Shown here piece by piece: positions 55,863-64,000 of a stretch of 64,000 nucleotides of DNA. The position numbers and the translations under genes were made by a program. This stretch comes from Nyssa sinensis (lineage: Eukaryota > Streptophyta > Magnoliopsida > Cornales > Nyssaceae). The DNA lies in NCBI GenBank assembly GCA_008638375.1, contig CM018041.1:14713716-14777715 (forward strand). Reading direction: 5' to 3'. Within the stretch, counting starts at the first letter, position 1. Every line of letters begins with the position of its first letter. A model generated the notes under the pieces. It did no database searches. It had not been told where the DNA came from and worked only from the letters and a program-made list of their open reading frames with translations.

Positions 55863-56107
55863 TATTAGAAATAGTGAAGACCATTATAAAGAATCACGAG
55901 AACATAAGATGAGAGAATAATTGTATCGAATTCAATGAATAAAACTGATTACAATAGAATCTATTTATAGGCATGTATAGTAAGGCCAAAATGAAAAAAG
56001 AGTAGGTCAATCCTACGTATGGAAACAAGGGTTAATGGAGCTAATCAAGGGATACACAATATTCTATCAATATTACAATATATGTCTATATATAATATAG
56101 GTTAACA
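55863..56107 (-). repeat. 3' LTR of the minus-strand Copia
   Basis: It shares the succession GAGAATAATT, AATGAATAAAACT, GGTCAATCCTA, TTAATGGAGCTAATCAAGGG and GTTAACA with 62080-62331. Next to it the minus strand reads AAGTTTAAGGGAGGT, a polypurine tract, before TGTTAAC. Confidence 0.85.
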
Positions 56108-56120
56108 ACCTCCCTTAAAC

Positions 56121-56760
56121 TTAAGGTGGTAAAGCAGACACTAACTTGAGTTCGGAAATTGTCACAAAAACGACCAAATGGATGAGCCTTGGTAAAGATG
56201 TGTTCATAGCCTGATCTACTGAAAGGACTGAGAGAAGATGAATAGTGCCATGAAGAATATATTGACACACAAAATAACAATCAATTTTTATATGCTGGAT
56301 ACATTCATGAAAGACGTCATTGTGTGCGATATGTACATATAGCACTTTGATAGTCACAATGGAGAGTACTGGTAGTGGTAATGGAAGTGGCATGAGTCAC
56401 ACCCATATTCTCAACTAACCAGCGAAGCCAAATAAGCTCTTGAGTAACATCAGTTAGAGTGTGATATTCAACCTTAATACTGAACCTAGTAGTGATAGTT
56501 TGTTTTTCCTACGGCAAGAAATAAGAGAACTACCAAGGAAGAAGTAGAATCTAGTAGTGAAATGTTTATCAGTGGGATCACCTACCAATTAATATCAAAA
56601 TAGGCATGCAATGAAAGTGAAGAACGAACTGAAAAATGAAATTCATGAAACAGAATGCCATTGATATAACAAAGAAAGTGAAGAATTGATACATAGTTAA
56701 TGGAGTAAGGAGTAAATAAAAACTATCTAACAAGATAAATAGTATAAGCAATGTCTGGAC
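56121..56760 (-). pseudogene. Copia RNase H fragment
   Basis: The minus strand encodes, in order through shifts, HIAHNDVFHE, HIKIDCYFVCQ, ILHGTIHLLSVLSVDQAMN and FVTISELKLVSALPP, the usual C-terminal RNase H segment (AHNDVFHERTKHIEIDCHF in relatives). It finishes 13 bases before the polypurine tract. The equivalent of ADIFTKA is altered, and there are stops upstream. Confidence 0.85.
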
Positions 56761-57760
56761 GAGTCACGATGAAATAGATGAGGCTCCCAACTAATAGACG
56801 GTACAAATTATGTCACATCACTAAGTGGGGTACCATTTAAAGAAGTGAGCTTAGCATTGGGCTCGAGAGGAGTGGAAGTTGTCTTACTATAAGTGAGCAC
56901 AACACATGCCAAAATATCATAGGCACGTACACTTGGCTTAGGAGAGATAGTAGCCATTAGAACCTAGAGGTGATCTCGAGACTTAGGAAATAACTGAGAG
57001 TACCAAGATCCTTTTTCTCAAAGCATTTGTTAAGAAATTTCTTGAGAGGAGATATTCAAGAAAGATCATCCTCATTGATAATTATGTCATCAACATAAAG
57101 AAGAAGAACAATAGAACCATGCTTAGATTTGCGAGCAAATATAGTAGATTTATAAGAGTTGAGAGTGAAACCAAAATCTTAAATAGTAGAGCTAAATTTG
57201 GGGAACCAAGCTCGTGGCACTTACTTAAAACCATAAAGAGCTTGATGAAGTTTTCAAAATTTATGGAGGATGCAGCATAACCAGGAGGAGGTTGCATATA
57301 AACTTCCTTGAAATCACCAATGAGAAATGCATTATTAACATCTATTTGAAACAAGCTTCATTTCTAGATTGCATAAATGTTGGGTAAGCTCCAGACAGAA
57401 GTGAGACGAGTAACAAGATAAAATTTCCTTTCATAGTTAATTCCATATTCTTGTGTAAAGGCATGCTTTATATTATTCGACCGAGCCATCTGAGTGAGTT
57501 TTGATCTTGTAAACCCACTTGCAACCCACAACTTTTTTTATTGGAAAAAGATCAACCAAGTCCATGTATGTGTTAATTATCTTTAATGCTTGCAATTCTT
57601 CTATCATTGCTTGCTACCAAGTGGGTTAGAACTAGCCTAATGATAAGATTGAGACTCGCAATAGGAAGTAATAGTGGGAAAATAATGAAAATCTTTAAAA
57701 ATAAGTAGGTGGTTCTCTTACCTAAGTAGAGCGACAAAGAGGTGGATAAGTAGGGATACT
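56761..57760 (-). pseudogene. Copia reverse transcriptase
   Basis: The open stretch 57354-57082 has MFQIDVNNAFLIGDFKEVYM and QPPPGY, a signature of Copia reverse transcriptase. The catalytic YVDD is retained at 57086-57097, followed by a DLG-type segment after a shift. Upstream (57360-57620) frame-shifted sequence contains the start of the domain. Stops and deletions make it inactive although the active-site motif survives. Confidence 0.87.
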
Positions 57761-57982
57761 ATCAAGTGACATAGGATCAAGGAAAAAAATCATTACATGG
57801 TATAGAGAGTTCATGAGTGGCCGGACTTGGAATGGCTTAAGACGAGATGGGGGATCAAATGTCTCAACGAATAGGTTAATAGAGGAATTAGTAAAAAATG
57901 AGGACGTAGGAGCAAAAGATAAGTGAAGCTAAGATATGGAAGTAAGCATTTTGTGTTCCCAAAAGACAACATGTCGAGAGAA

Positions 57983-57987
57983 TGTGA
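57983..57987 (+). repeat. Left target duplication of the non-autonomous LTR element
   Basis: TGTGA, repeated at 59950-59954 after the element. Confidence 0.85.
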
Positions 57988-58413
57988 TGACGTAGCGGAA
58001 ACTTGTGAAGAAGTAGGACACCGCCTGCTTCTGTGAAAATATTCTTTAGTAACAAAGTAACAAGGGGACTCCTCATCCAACAAAAGAAAATAAATCTCCA
58101 AAATTCGTAATTAAATTAATATTAATGAAAAAACCTTCCACAAAGACCTATTACATCATATTTATAGTGCTAAAACACTACTACTTTGACTAGGAAACCT
58201 AAAACTTGTATTTTTATACTAATCCTACTACAATAAAGACTAGTAAGTCAAATAGGAAGTTACTAATTCCTATATTTTCTCTACTAATCCAAATAAAACT
58301 AGGAAACTAGAGAAATTATGAATAAATTAAAATAAAAAAAAACTAAACAATCCCAATACAACTCTAAAATAACTTTTTATATTTTTAAGGTACAAAATTT
58401 GTCCTTACAATCA
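57988..58413 (-). repeat. 3' LTR of the non-autonomous element
   Basis: Contains a TATA box on the minus strand (CACTATAAATATG, near 58155) in the same place as in the other LTR. Confidence 0.9.
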
Positions 58414-58427
58414 GTCTCTCCCACTTG
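58414..58427 (-). promoter_or_regulatory. Polypurine tract of the non-autonomous element
   Basis: The minus strand reads CAAGTGGGAGAGAC immediately before the LTR start TGATTG. Confidence 0.75.
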
Positions 58428-58538
58428 AAAATAACTCGACCTTCGAGTTGACTAGATGTATGCGACCTTGAAGTCGTCCATAACCGTGAAATAATAATTG
58501 AATCTTTTGAAAAATAATTAAATGTGCAAGGAATTCGT

Positions 58539-59057
58539 CTACCATATCTTCCATGAAGTAAGTAATTTTAGGTCATTTTCTGATGATAATAATGCTCCAG
58601 TAATGAAACAAAAATTATTTTCTTGATCTACCACAATTTTAATTTTACTATAAGTATTAGAATCATCTTTCACGAATTCAGGTTCAACTTCATCATCTTT
58701 AGTGTTGACAACTTCAATGGGATTTTCTTGGTCAACTTCTTCTTTATCATCTGCACCAAATGTTTCAACAACATCAATAGAAATAAATTCAACTTTATTT
58801 TCTATCAACTCTTTGTGATATTCTTCAACGCATAGAAGACTTTGATCTTCGCTTTCTATGACAAAAGAGTCTTCTATAAAGATGTTGACTTCTTTTAGTG
58901 ATTCAGTATTTGGAACCTTATTAGTTGAAGTCGCCTTCACTATTTTAGATTTTTCTTGTGCTTTTTTCTTGGTGCTTTCCCATATTGGCCTGTATTTATC
59001 TTCTAAAACCTGCAAATAATTTGTTGGCAAAAATCTGTTCATAAGCAGTTTCATCAT
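58539..59057 (-). CDS. Gag-like ORF with acidic C-terminal region
   Basis: A 172-codon open frame starts MMKLLMNRFLPTNYLQVLED, which matches the conserved gag segment MKxLMRxRFLPPNY of plant Gypsy elements. In intact Gag proteins a long helical domain follows; here the sequence turns into KKKAQEKSKIVKATSTNK and then a Glu/Asp-rich stretch with no zinc knuckle. It lies downstream of the smaller frame 59491-59213. I infer a shortened Gag of a Gypsy-type element; whether it is made or packages RNA is unknown. The frame is uninterrupted. Confidence 0.6.
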   Translation of the reverse strand: MMKLLMNRFLPTNYLQVLEDKYRPIWESTKKKAQEKSKIVKATSTNKVPNTESLKEVNIFIEDSFVIESEDQSLLCVEEYHKELIENKVEFISIDVVETFGADDKEEVDQENPIEVVNTKDDEVEPEFVKDDSNTYSKIKIVVDQENNFCFITGALLSSENDLKLLTSWKIW

Positions 59058-59212
59058 TCTTGGCCATGAACGAATACATCTTTTTCTTTGTAGTTGTGTA
59101 CGCCTCTGTAAATCAAGCTACCATCTTTTCGCGAATCCTAATGAGTTTAGCTTCAACCCAAAAATATTTTTTTTCTTCTTAAATCACAAAGACAATCATC
59201 TAAATCATATAT

Positions 59213-59491
59213 CTAATCATGAAAGTCTTCAAAATAAAAGTTATCGTTAAAATATGGAAGTCTTTCATAATTGCAAATAGCCCTGTCTTCCGGCTGACCT
59301 CGGTAATTCCTCCGATTATTCTGGAGTATGGCTTCAGTATCTTCCTTATCCTCACTCAGGTTATCCTCATAGGCTAACTGCCTACGTGGAATCTTTGGAT
59401 GGCGTTCACGAATAATTTCAACCCTTGTAACCATATTTTCCTCACGGTCACCGCCGTCAAGGATTTCGCCCTCGTTCCGTGCGTTCGTCAT
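59213..59491 (-). CDS. Small Arg/Glu-rich ORF, likely gag N-terminus
   Basis: The 92-codon frame starts MTNARNEGEILDGGDREENM about 20 bases after the primer site, where the gag start codon is expected. It contains RVEIIRERHPKIPRRQLAYE, an acidic NLSEDKEDTEA and NNRRNYRGQPEDRA. This arginine- and acid-rich opening resembles the N-terminal leader of some plant Gypsy Gag proteins. It stops 150 bp before the next gag-like frame, so either a deletion removed the middle or the two were one longer frame. Confidence 0.55.
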   Translation of the reverse strand: MTNARNEGEILDGGDREENMVTRVEIIRERHPKIPRRQLAYEDNLSEDKEDTEAILQNNRRNYRGQPEDRAICNYERLPYFNDNFYFEDFHD

Positions 59492-59510
59492 CTAAATAGG
59501 ATTAAGCCTA

Positions 59511-59523
59511 CTCTGATACCAAC
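59511..59523 (-). promoter_or_regulatory. Primer-binding site for initiator tRNA-Met
   Basis: CTCTGATACCAAC on the plus strand; the minus strand reads GTTGGTATCAGAG directly after the LTR end CTACATCA. Confidence 0.9.
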
Positions 59524-59949
59524 TGATGTAGCGGAAACTTGTGAATAAGTAAGACACCGTTTGCTTCTTTGAAAATATTCTTTAGTAACAAAGTAACATG
59601 GGGACTCCTCACCCAACAAGAGAAAATAAATCTCCAAAATTCGTAATTGAATTAATATTAATGCAAAAAACCTTCCATAAAGACTCATTACATCATATTT
59701 ATAGTGCTAAAACACTACTACTTTGACTAGGAAACCCAAACTCGTATTTTTCTACTAATCCTACTACGTACAATAAAGACTAGTAAGTCAAATAGGAAAC
59801 TACTAATTCCTATATTTTCTCTACTAATCCAAATAAAACTAAGAAATTAGAGAAATTATGAATAAATTAAAATAAAAAAACTAAACAATCCTAATACAAC
59901 TCTAAAATAACTTTATATATTTTTAAGGTACCAAATCTGTCCTACATCA
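59524..59949 (-). repeat. 5' LTR of the non-autonomous element
   Basis: Direct copy of 57988-58413. It ends next to TGTGA and carries the same internal TATA box (minus strand, near 59703). Confidence 0.9.
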
Positions 59950-59954
59950 TGTGA

Positions 59955-60720
59955 AGATGTTTAGAATAAGGATTCCAACACCCATAGCCTTTATGTTTAA
60001 TTCTATAACCCAAGAAACAACAGAGAAGAGCCCGAGATTTTAACTTAGTAATGCTCATGAGATTGGAGTAGGACAAAGCAAGTATAGTCAAAATATAGAA
60101 GAAGATTATAGTTAAAAGGGACCATACATATATTTATAAGGTCATTGATTATTTATGACTAGGGAAGGAACCTAATTTATAGTATAGATAGTAGTGAGAG
60201 TAAATTTTCCTCAAAAATACTATGGACAAGAGTTTGAAATAAGAAGAGCACGAACAATGTCTAGAATATGCCTATGTTTTTGCTCCGTGATTCTGTTTGG
60301 TAGAAATGTTCCTAAACAAGAATGATTTGAAAGAGTAATGTGTTCAGAAAGAAAACACAAGAAACTAACTTCCTTATACTCCATTGCATTATCAACATGC
60401 AATGTTTTGATAGTGTGAGAAAATTGAGTTTTTATCATATTTGCAAAGTTAAATTAAATTTGTTCCAACTTAGATCTGTTTCACAAAATATATAATTAAC
60501 TAGCCATATTGGGAATAATCATCAATAAATATGCAAAGTACTTGGATCTTCCCATTGTAGGATTGGGAAAAGGGACCCAAATATAAAAAAGAACAAGATC
60601 AAAATGAGCAGATGAGAATAAAATCACTTCTACTAAAGGGTATGGCATGTTGTTTCGCTAATTGATAAGATACACAATCCACATATTCAGTGTTAATGGA
60701 ACCTATCCAACCATTAGATA
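59955..60720 (-). pseudogene. Copia integrase fragment
   Basis: The minus strand shows, upstream to downstream, QLAKQHAIPFSRS, a D-I-W-G-P-like region, FIDDYSQYG, then the open frame 60438-60220 with HTIKTLHVDNAMEYKEVSF and EQKHRHILDIVRALL. These correspond to the end of the zinc-binding region and the catalytic core of Copia integrase; VDN holds the second catalytic Asp and the E of TEQKH is the last one. A conserved Asn-Gly before it has been lost. The downstream part is cut by the insertion at 59949. Confidence 0.87.
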
Positions 60721-60959
60721 GTATGGTCTGAAGACATCAAAAGAATGGATCACCTAAGTGTGAATCCAAATATTAAGAAAATGTGTAAAGGAAATAGATT
60801 TTACATGTTGAATTGCAGAAGAAAATCGAGAGGGAATGTGAAGATTGACTGAGCTCGAGCAAGCGCCTAGTTTTATGAACTTTCTTAAGAATTTGTCTCG
60901 TTTGTGGAATCATGTACTTGAAAACCAAAAGTAGAAAATGTGACAGTAAGTCTTAGGTC

Positions 60960-61490
60960 ACATAATTGGCCCACAAAAATGAGATTTAAGGTATGTTTAG
61001 GAATTAAATGTGTACCAACAAGAGAAACATGAGAAGTTGAAACCCTGCCTTATATGGCTAACAAACAGGTATAAGACATCAGCCTATATGAATAATAGGT
61101 ATAAGAAAATTAGGGTATTTTTACAGAGAAAACATTAGGATCAAAAGTCATGTTATTACAATGGGAAAAATCAAGAAACCATGATAAAGTAACTAGAGTA
61201 ATGGATAAACCAGTAGGAGTAAAAGTACCAAATTTAGCAAAAACCTAGAGGATTGCCTCAAGATTAGTAATAAGAATAGATGCAGAATGAGAACCCATAG
61301 CAGTAATAACAGTAGATTGAGATGTAAACAAATTATTAGAGTTGAATTGATTTTCTCGAGGAAGTGGATATGAGATTGTTTGTTAGGATTTTGAAATAGA
61401 AAGTCAAATAATGGCCTAGTCCAATCTTCTGCCAGGATTTGCACACTCGAGTAGGATAATCCAAGAGAATATGACCAGATTTGTGATAGT
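60960..61490 (-). pseudogene. Copia protease region
   Basis: Frame-shifted sequence on the minus strand reads WFLDFSHCNNMTFDPNVFS, equivalent to the WLFDSACCNHMT protease motif of this Copia group, followed by LMSYTCLLA-like sequence leading toward the integrase. The DSA/DSG active site is changed (DFS). The 83-codon open frame at 61444-61193 is the wrong frame. Confidence 0.7.
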
Positions 61491-62067
61491 ATGTGTAAAA
61501 TTCTTAAGTCTACTAAGTGCTTTTACAATCTAAATGATCTATAGTAAAGATAAGATAGATGCACTAGAGTAGAACTATATTGTAGAGTGAGAATTGGGAA
61601 AAAAAATGAGCGTAGAAAATGAACTTAAATTGTTGAAAATGCTAAGAACTAGTTTAAACCAATAAAGAACTAGTCAAAAGGGGCTAAACTAGCTTATCAA
61701 AATAAATACCCTAAACCAGTTCAGTTAGACCAGATGGGATTGTTGCCCTAGTTAACAGGGCAACTGTAGGCTAAAAGGTCCTGATGTGGCAAAATATGAC
61801 CGCCTTGATGACGTGATAGATTGTATGTCGGTAACATGTCTAAATCTAGGTTTGGTGTGTCAATGTCTAGGGCTGACGTGGTAGCTCGAGAGGATGGAAA
61901 AATATGTGGCTAGTGGAGCAAAATTTTACCTAGCACATGGGGTACTTTTTGAAGAGGGAGGTTAGACAATTTGGGATATGGCTTATTGAATGACAAAAGA
62001 GACTAATTTTGGTGGTCACAATGGTACCACAATGGCAAATAAAAAAAAAGACTATAGAAAGATGGTA
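61491..62067 (-). pseudogene. Copia gag region, unreadable
   Basis: Between the primer site and the protease a gag gene is expected. I could not follow a convincing gag frame; the interval is short (580 bp), so part of gag has been deleted. Confidence 0.4.
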
Positions 62068-62079
62068 GCTCTGATACCA
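62068..62079 (-). promoter_or_regulatory. Primer-binding site for initiator tRNA-Met
   Basis: GCTCTGATACCA on the plus strand, i.e. TGGTATCAGAGC on the minus strand, abutting the LTR. Confidence 0.93.
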
Positions 62080-62331
62080 TGTCAAAAATAATGAAGAACA
62101 TTATGAAGAGTCACGACAATAGATGATGGGAGAATAATTATATTGAAACTTAATGAATAAAACTAATTACAATGGAGCAGCCTATTTATAAGCATGTATA
62201 GTATAGCCAAAATGAAAGAAGAGTAGGTCAATCCTAAGTATGGAAAAAAAAGGGGTTAATGGAGCTAATCAAGGGATACATAATATTCCGTCACTATTAC
62301 AAGATATGTCCATATACTTTGTTTGTTAACA
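62080..62331 (-). repeat. 5' LTR of the minus-strand Copia, 252 bp
   Basis: It runs from TGTCAAAAATAATG to TTGTTAACA on the plus strand. The minus strand has CTTATAAATAGG near 62183-62192, a TATA box. It matches the LTR at 55863-56107. Confidence 0.88.
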
Positions 62332-62699
62332 CTACCTTTTCTTTTTCTTTTTTAATTTCGTTAATGGAATATAAAATTTCTTCCCATTTTTTTTGGATTT
62401 GTTTTTTTATAGATCTGAGATTTCATCTCCTATATAAATCAAATGTTCAGACCTCTACCAACTAACATCATACATAAATCAATATTTAGTGATCTTGAGT
62501 AATAGACTAACCCTTATTCACTAGCCCTTTATATTACCATTCAAGTGATCTATATAAATTAATTGGGCAAATTTCTAGATTTTTAGTTTCTTTTTCATAG
62601 CATGACAAATTTTGGAATCCATGACCTAAATACCTAAGCTAAGGTCCCCAAAGCAATGTGTAATGTACTAGAATTACATCATTCAAGCTTAATGAAGGC
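62332..62699. other. Non-coding interval
   Basis: AT-rich sequence between a Copia LTR and the LINE fragment. No gene or terminus is seen. Confidence 0.5.
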
Positions 62700-64000
62700 A
62701 TATATTTCACTATCCAAGTTTTTTTAGGTAATTAATCGTTATTAAGGCACTAAGCTAGGGGCAGTAAAAATAGAGGAAACAAGACTAAAGCAAAAACGAG
62801 AAAACAACTAAGCTATAAAAATAGAAAATCTAGAAGCTAAGTAAAGAAGGCAAAGCATACAAAAAAAGACAAAGGCTAAATAGAAAATATACTCATTAGG
62901 AGGTTCCAATGCATACTAGCTTCCCAATTGGAGAAAGTACACCATTCTAGGTAGAAACTTTCAATTTGACAACATTCTCAATCTTAGCTATTATGGCAAT
63001 AGGGCTAAAAACTTGTTCCTCCATAATTGATCATTCCTTTCCTTCCAAAGAAAGTAAATAGTAGCAGCTAAGCTCAATGTTCTCAATTTGGGAAGGAACC
63101 CCTTTCCTTTGAGGGCTTGGACAACCCACTGAAGCTCTAAGGGCCAACTAGAAGGAAGTATTTTAATGAGACAATTTTGTTGAATATTACTTTAGACATT
63201 GTGGGAGAAAGGGCAAGGGAAAAAATATACTCAATGGTTTAACTATCACTTTGAGATGACAGGCAGATAGGAGACGAGGAGATGCCCCATTGGATAATTT
63301 TGTCTCTTGTATGTAGTCTATTTTTACAAAGTAACCACATAATAAAAGAGAATCTTTAGACAATAGATACTAACCAAACCAAGTAGGACCAATCCATATG
63401 AGGTACAGGAGAGCTAAATGAGTAGACTCCAATAGCAAAAATAGTCCATATGAGCGAATCTTTATAAGCGGGGTTAGGATTAAAATCTAAAGGAGCTAGC
63501 CTTTACATCTCAATGCTAAATTCACTAGGAATAGTAGGCCAGATCAAATATTTGTTCTCAATGATGGAAGAGACCTTTGTCATATTTAGGCTTTGAAAGT
63601 ATTTTACTATTCTCTAATAAAATCTGTTTAACAAAGGACTAGATGGGTGCCATTTGTCATATCATATAAATTTTTCTACCATTGCCCACTATAAATTTGG
63701 TGCAATCTCTGAATATTTTTTTTTTAAGGATAAAATTTTTCTCCTAAGTCCATGAACTAGTCAATAAGAATAGGGAGAGACCATAGACTTTTGTCTTTAA
63801 CGAAGTTCAGCTTGCACCGAATCCATAAATTATCTTTATCATTACAGAGGTTCTAGAGGTGTTTTAAAATGGTAGCTTTGTTATAATCTAGAAGCCTTTT
63901 AATCTCTAAACCCCTCAATCTTAGGGTTATAGACGTTTTTCTAGGATACCTTACTAGCAAGAAACTTCAAATCAAAATGCCTTCTATCTCTTTAGGAACT
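62700..64000 (-). pseudogene. LINE 3' part (zinc-binding reverse transcriptase tail)
   Basis: On the minus strand, frame-shifted sequence gives WLLCKNRLHTRDKI and WGISSSPICL, then ETIEHIFFPCPFSHNVW and TLSLAATIYFLWKERN, the zf-RVT domain that ends plant L1-type LINEs. Upstream, toward 64000, KATILKHLxNLCNDKDNLWIR matches the region between reverse transcriptase and zinc-binding domain. The reverse transcriptase itself lies beyond the window. The 3' end is near 62700; no clear poly-A tail was fixed. Inactive. Confidence 0.85.

Larger units (their letters stand above)
57988..59949 (-). mobile_element. Small non-autonomous LTR retrotransposon, 1962 bp
   Basis: Two 426-bp LTRs (57988-58413 and 59524-59949) in direct orientation are highly similar, differing at scattered bases and small indels. 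The tips are TGATGTAG and CTACATCA, an 8-bp inverted repeat (TGACGTAG in the left copy). A primer site for initiator tRNA-Met sits next to the right LTR and AAGTGGGAGAGAC next to the left LTR. The flanks are TGTGA. The 1110-bp interior has only gag-like ORFs, so protease, integrase and reverse transcriptase must come from elsewhere. It is inserted in the integrase/reverse transcriptase linker of the Copia element. Confidence 0.93.
55863..62331 (-). mobile_element. Minus-strand Copia with both LTRs, interrupted
   Basis: A 252-bp 5' LTR (62080-62331) and a diverged 3' LTR (about 55863-56107) enclose protease, integrase, reverse transcriptase and RNase H remnants in Copia order. The primer site and polypurine tract are both present. 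Without the 1.96 kb insertion the element is about 4.5 kb, typical of compact Copia lineages. The left LTR tip is eroded and no matching flanking duplication was found (CTACC on the right only). Confidence 0.88.

Noticed and set aside
1..64000. Host defence, biosynthetic or other novel gene system
   Set aside because: No cluster of intact non-transposon genes exists in the window; everything recognisable is transposon-derived apart from one possible exon.

Overview
The window looks like repeat-dense, AT-rich nuclear DNA of a flowering plant, most likely a eudicot. This rests on the families present: Copia and Gypsy LTR retrotransposons, an En/Spm (CACTA) transposon with plant TNP2 and Ptta-type genes, Mutator-like long terminal inverted repeats (TIRs), and L1-type LINEs. 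Nothing resembles an operon, CRISPR array, rRNA or tRNA gene. Almost every recognisable protein fragment is a broken transposon gene. No intact host gene is visible, and only one short interval (54118-54282, minus) looks like a real host exon.

Layout. 1-4648: unclassified, LTR-like sequence split by a 3.46 kb solo LTR (385-3845, duplication TAGTG). 4649-16020: a decayed Sirevirus-like Copia on the minus strand, its 5' LTR split by another long solo LTR (11440-14852, duplication GTGTG). 16020-19560: non-coding repeat sequence and a 1.2 kb LTR (17857-19035). 19560-21500: remnant of a Tat-like Gypsy, minus. 22470-24123: LINE reverse transcriptase, plus. 24124-25755: Copia 5' LTR, primer site and start of gag. 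25756-26555: foreign filler. 26556-28501: 3' half of a different Copia with its 3' LTR.

28632-48223 is a three-level nest. A Mutator-like element (TIRs about 340 bp, 8-bp duplication CATTGAAA) contains a 17.9 kb CACTA transposon (29783-47705, duplication TGT). That in turn contains a 4.07 kb solo LTR (33694-37764, duplication GGAAA) inside its TNP2 transposase gene. The CACTA carries TNP2, a second Ptta/En/Spm gene, and about 31 copies of a 161-bp tandem repeat lying between a GTAAGT donor and a TTTCAG acceptor, so apparently intronic.

48224-55862 is the least repetitive part and holds the candidate host exon and a possible promoter. 55863-62331 is a minus-strand Copia with both LTRs, interrupted by a 1.96 kb non-autonomous LTR element (57988-59949, duplication TGTGA) that carries only gag-like ORFs. 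62700-64000 is the 3' part of a second LINE, minus.

The genes do not cooperate as a host system; the window is a record of successive insertions. I found no previously undescribed functional system. The most unusual structures are the intronic satellite in the CACTA element and the depth of nesting. All boundaries come from reading the sequence by eye; family names rest on remembered protein motifs, not on database searches.
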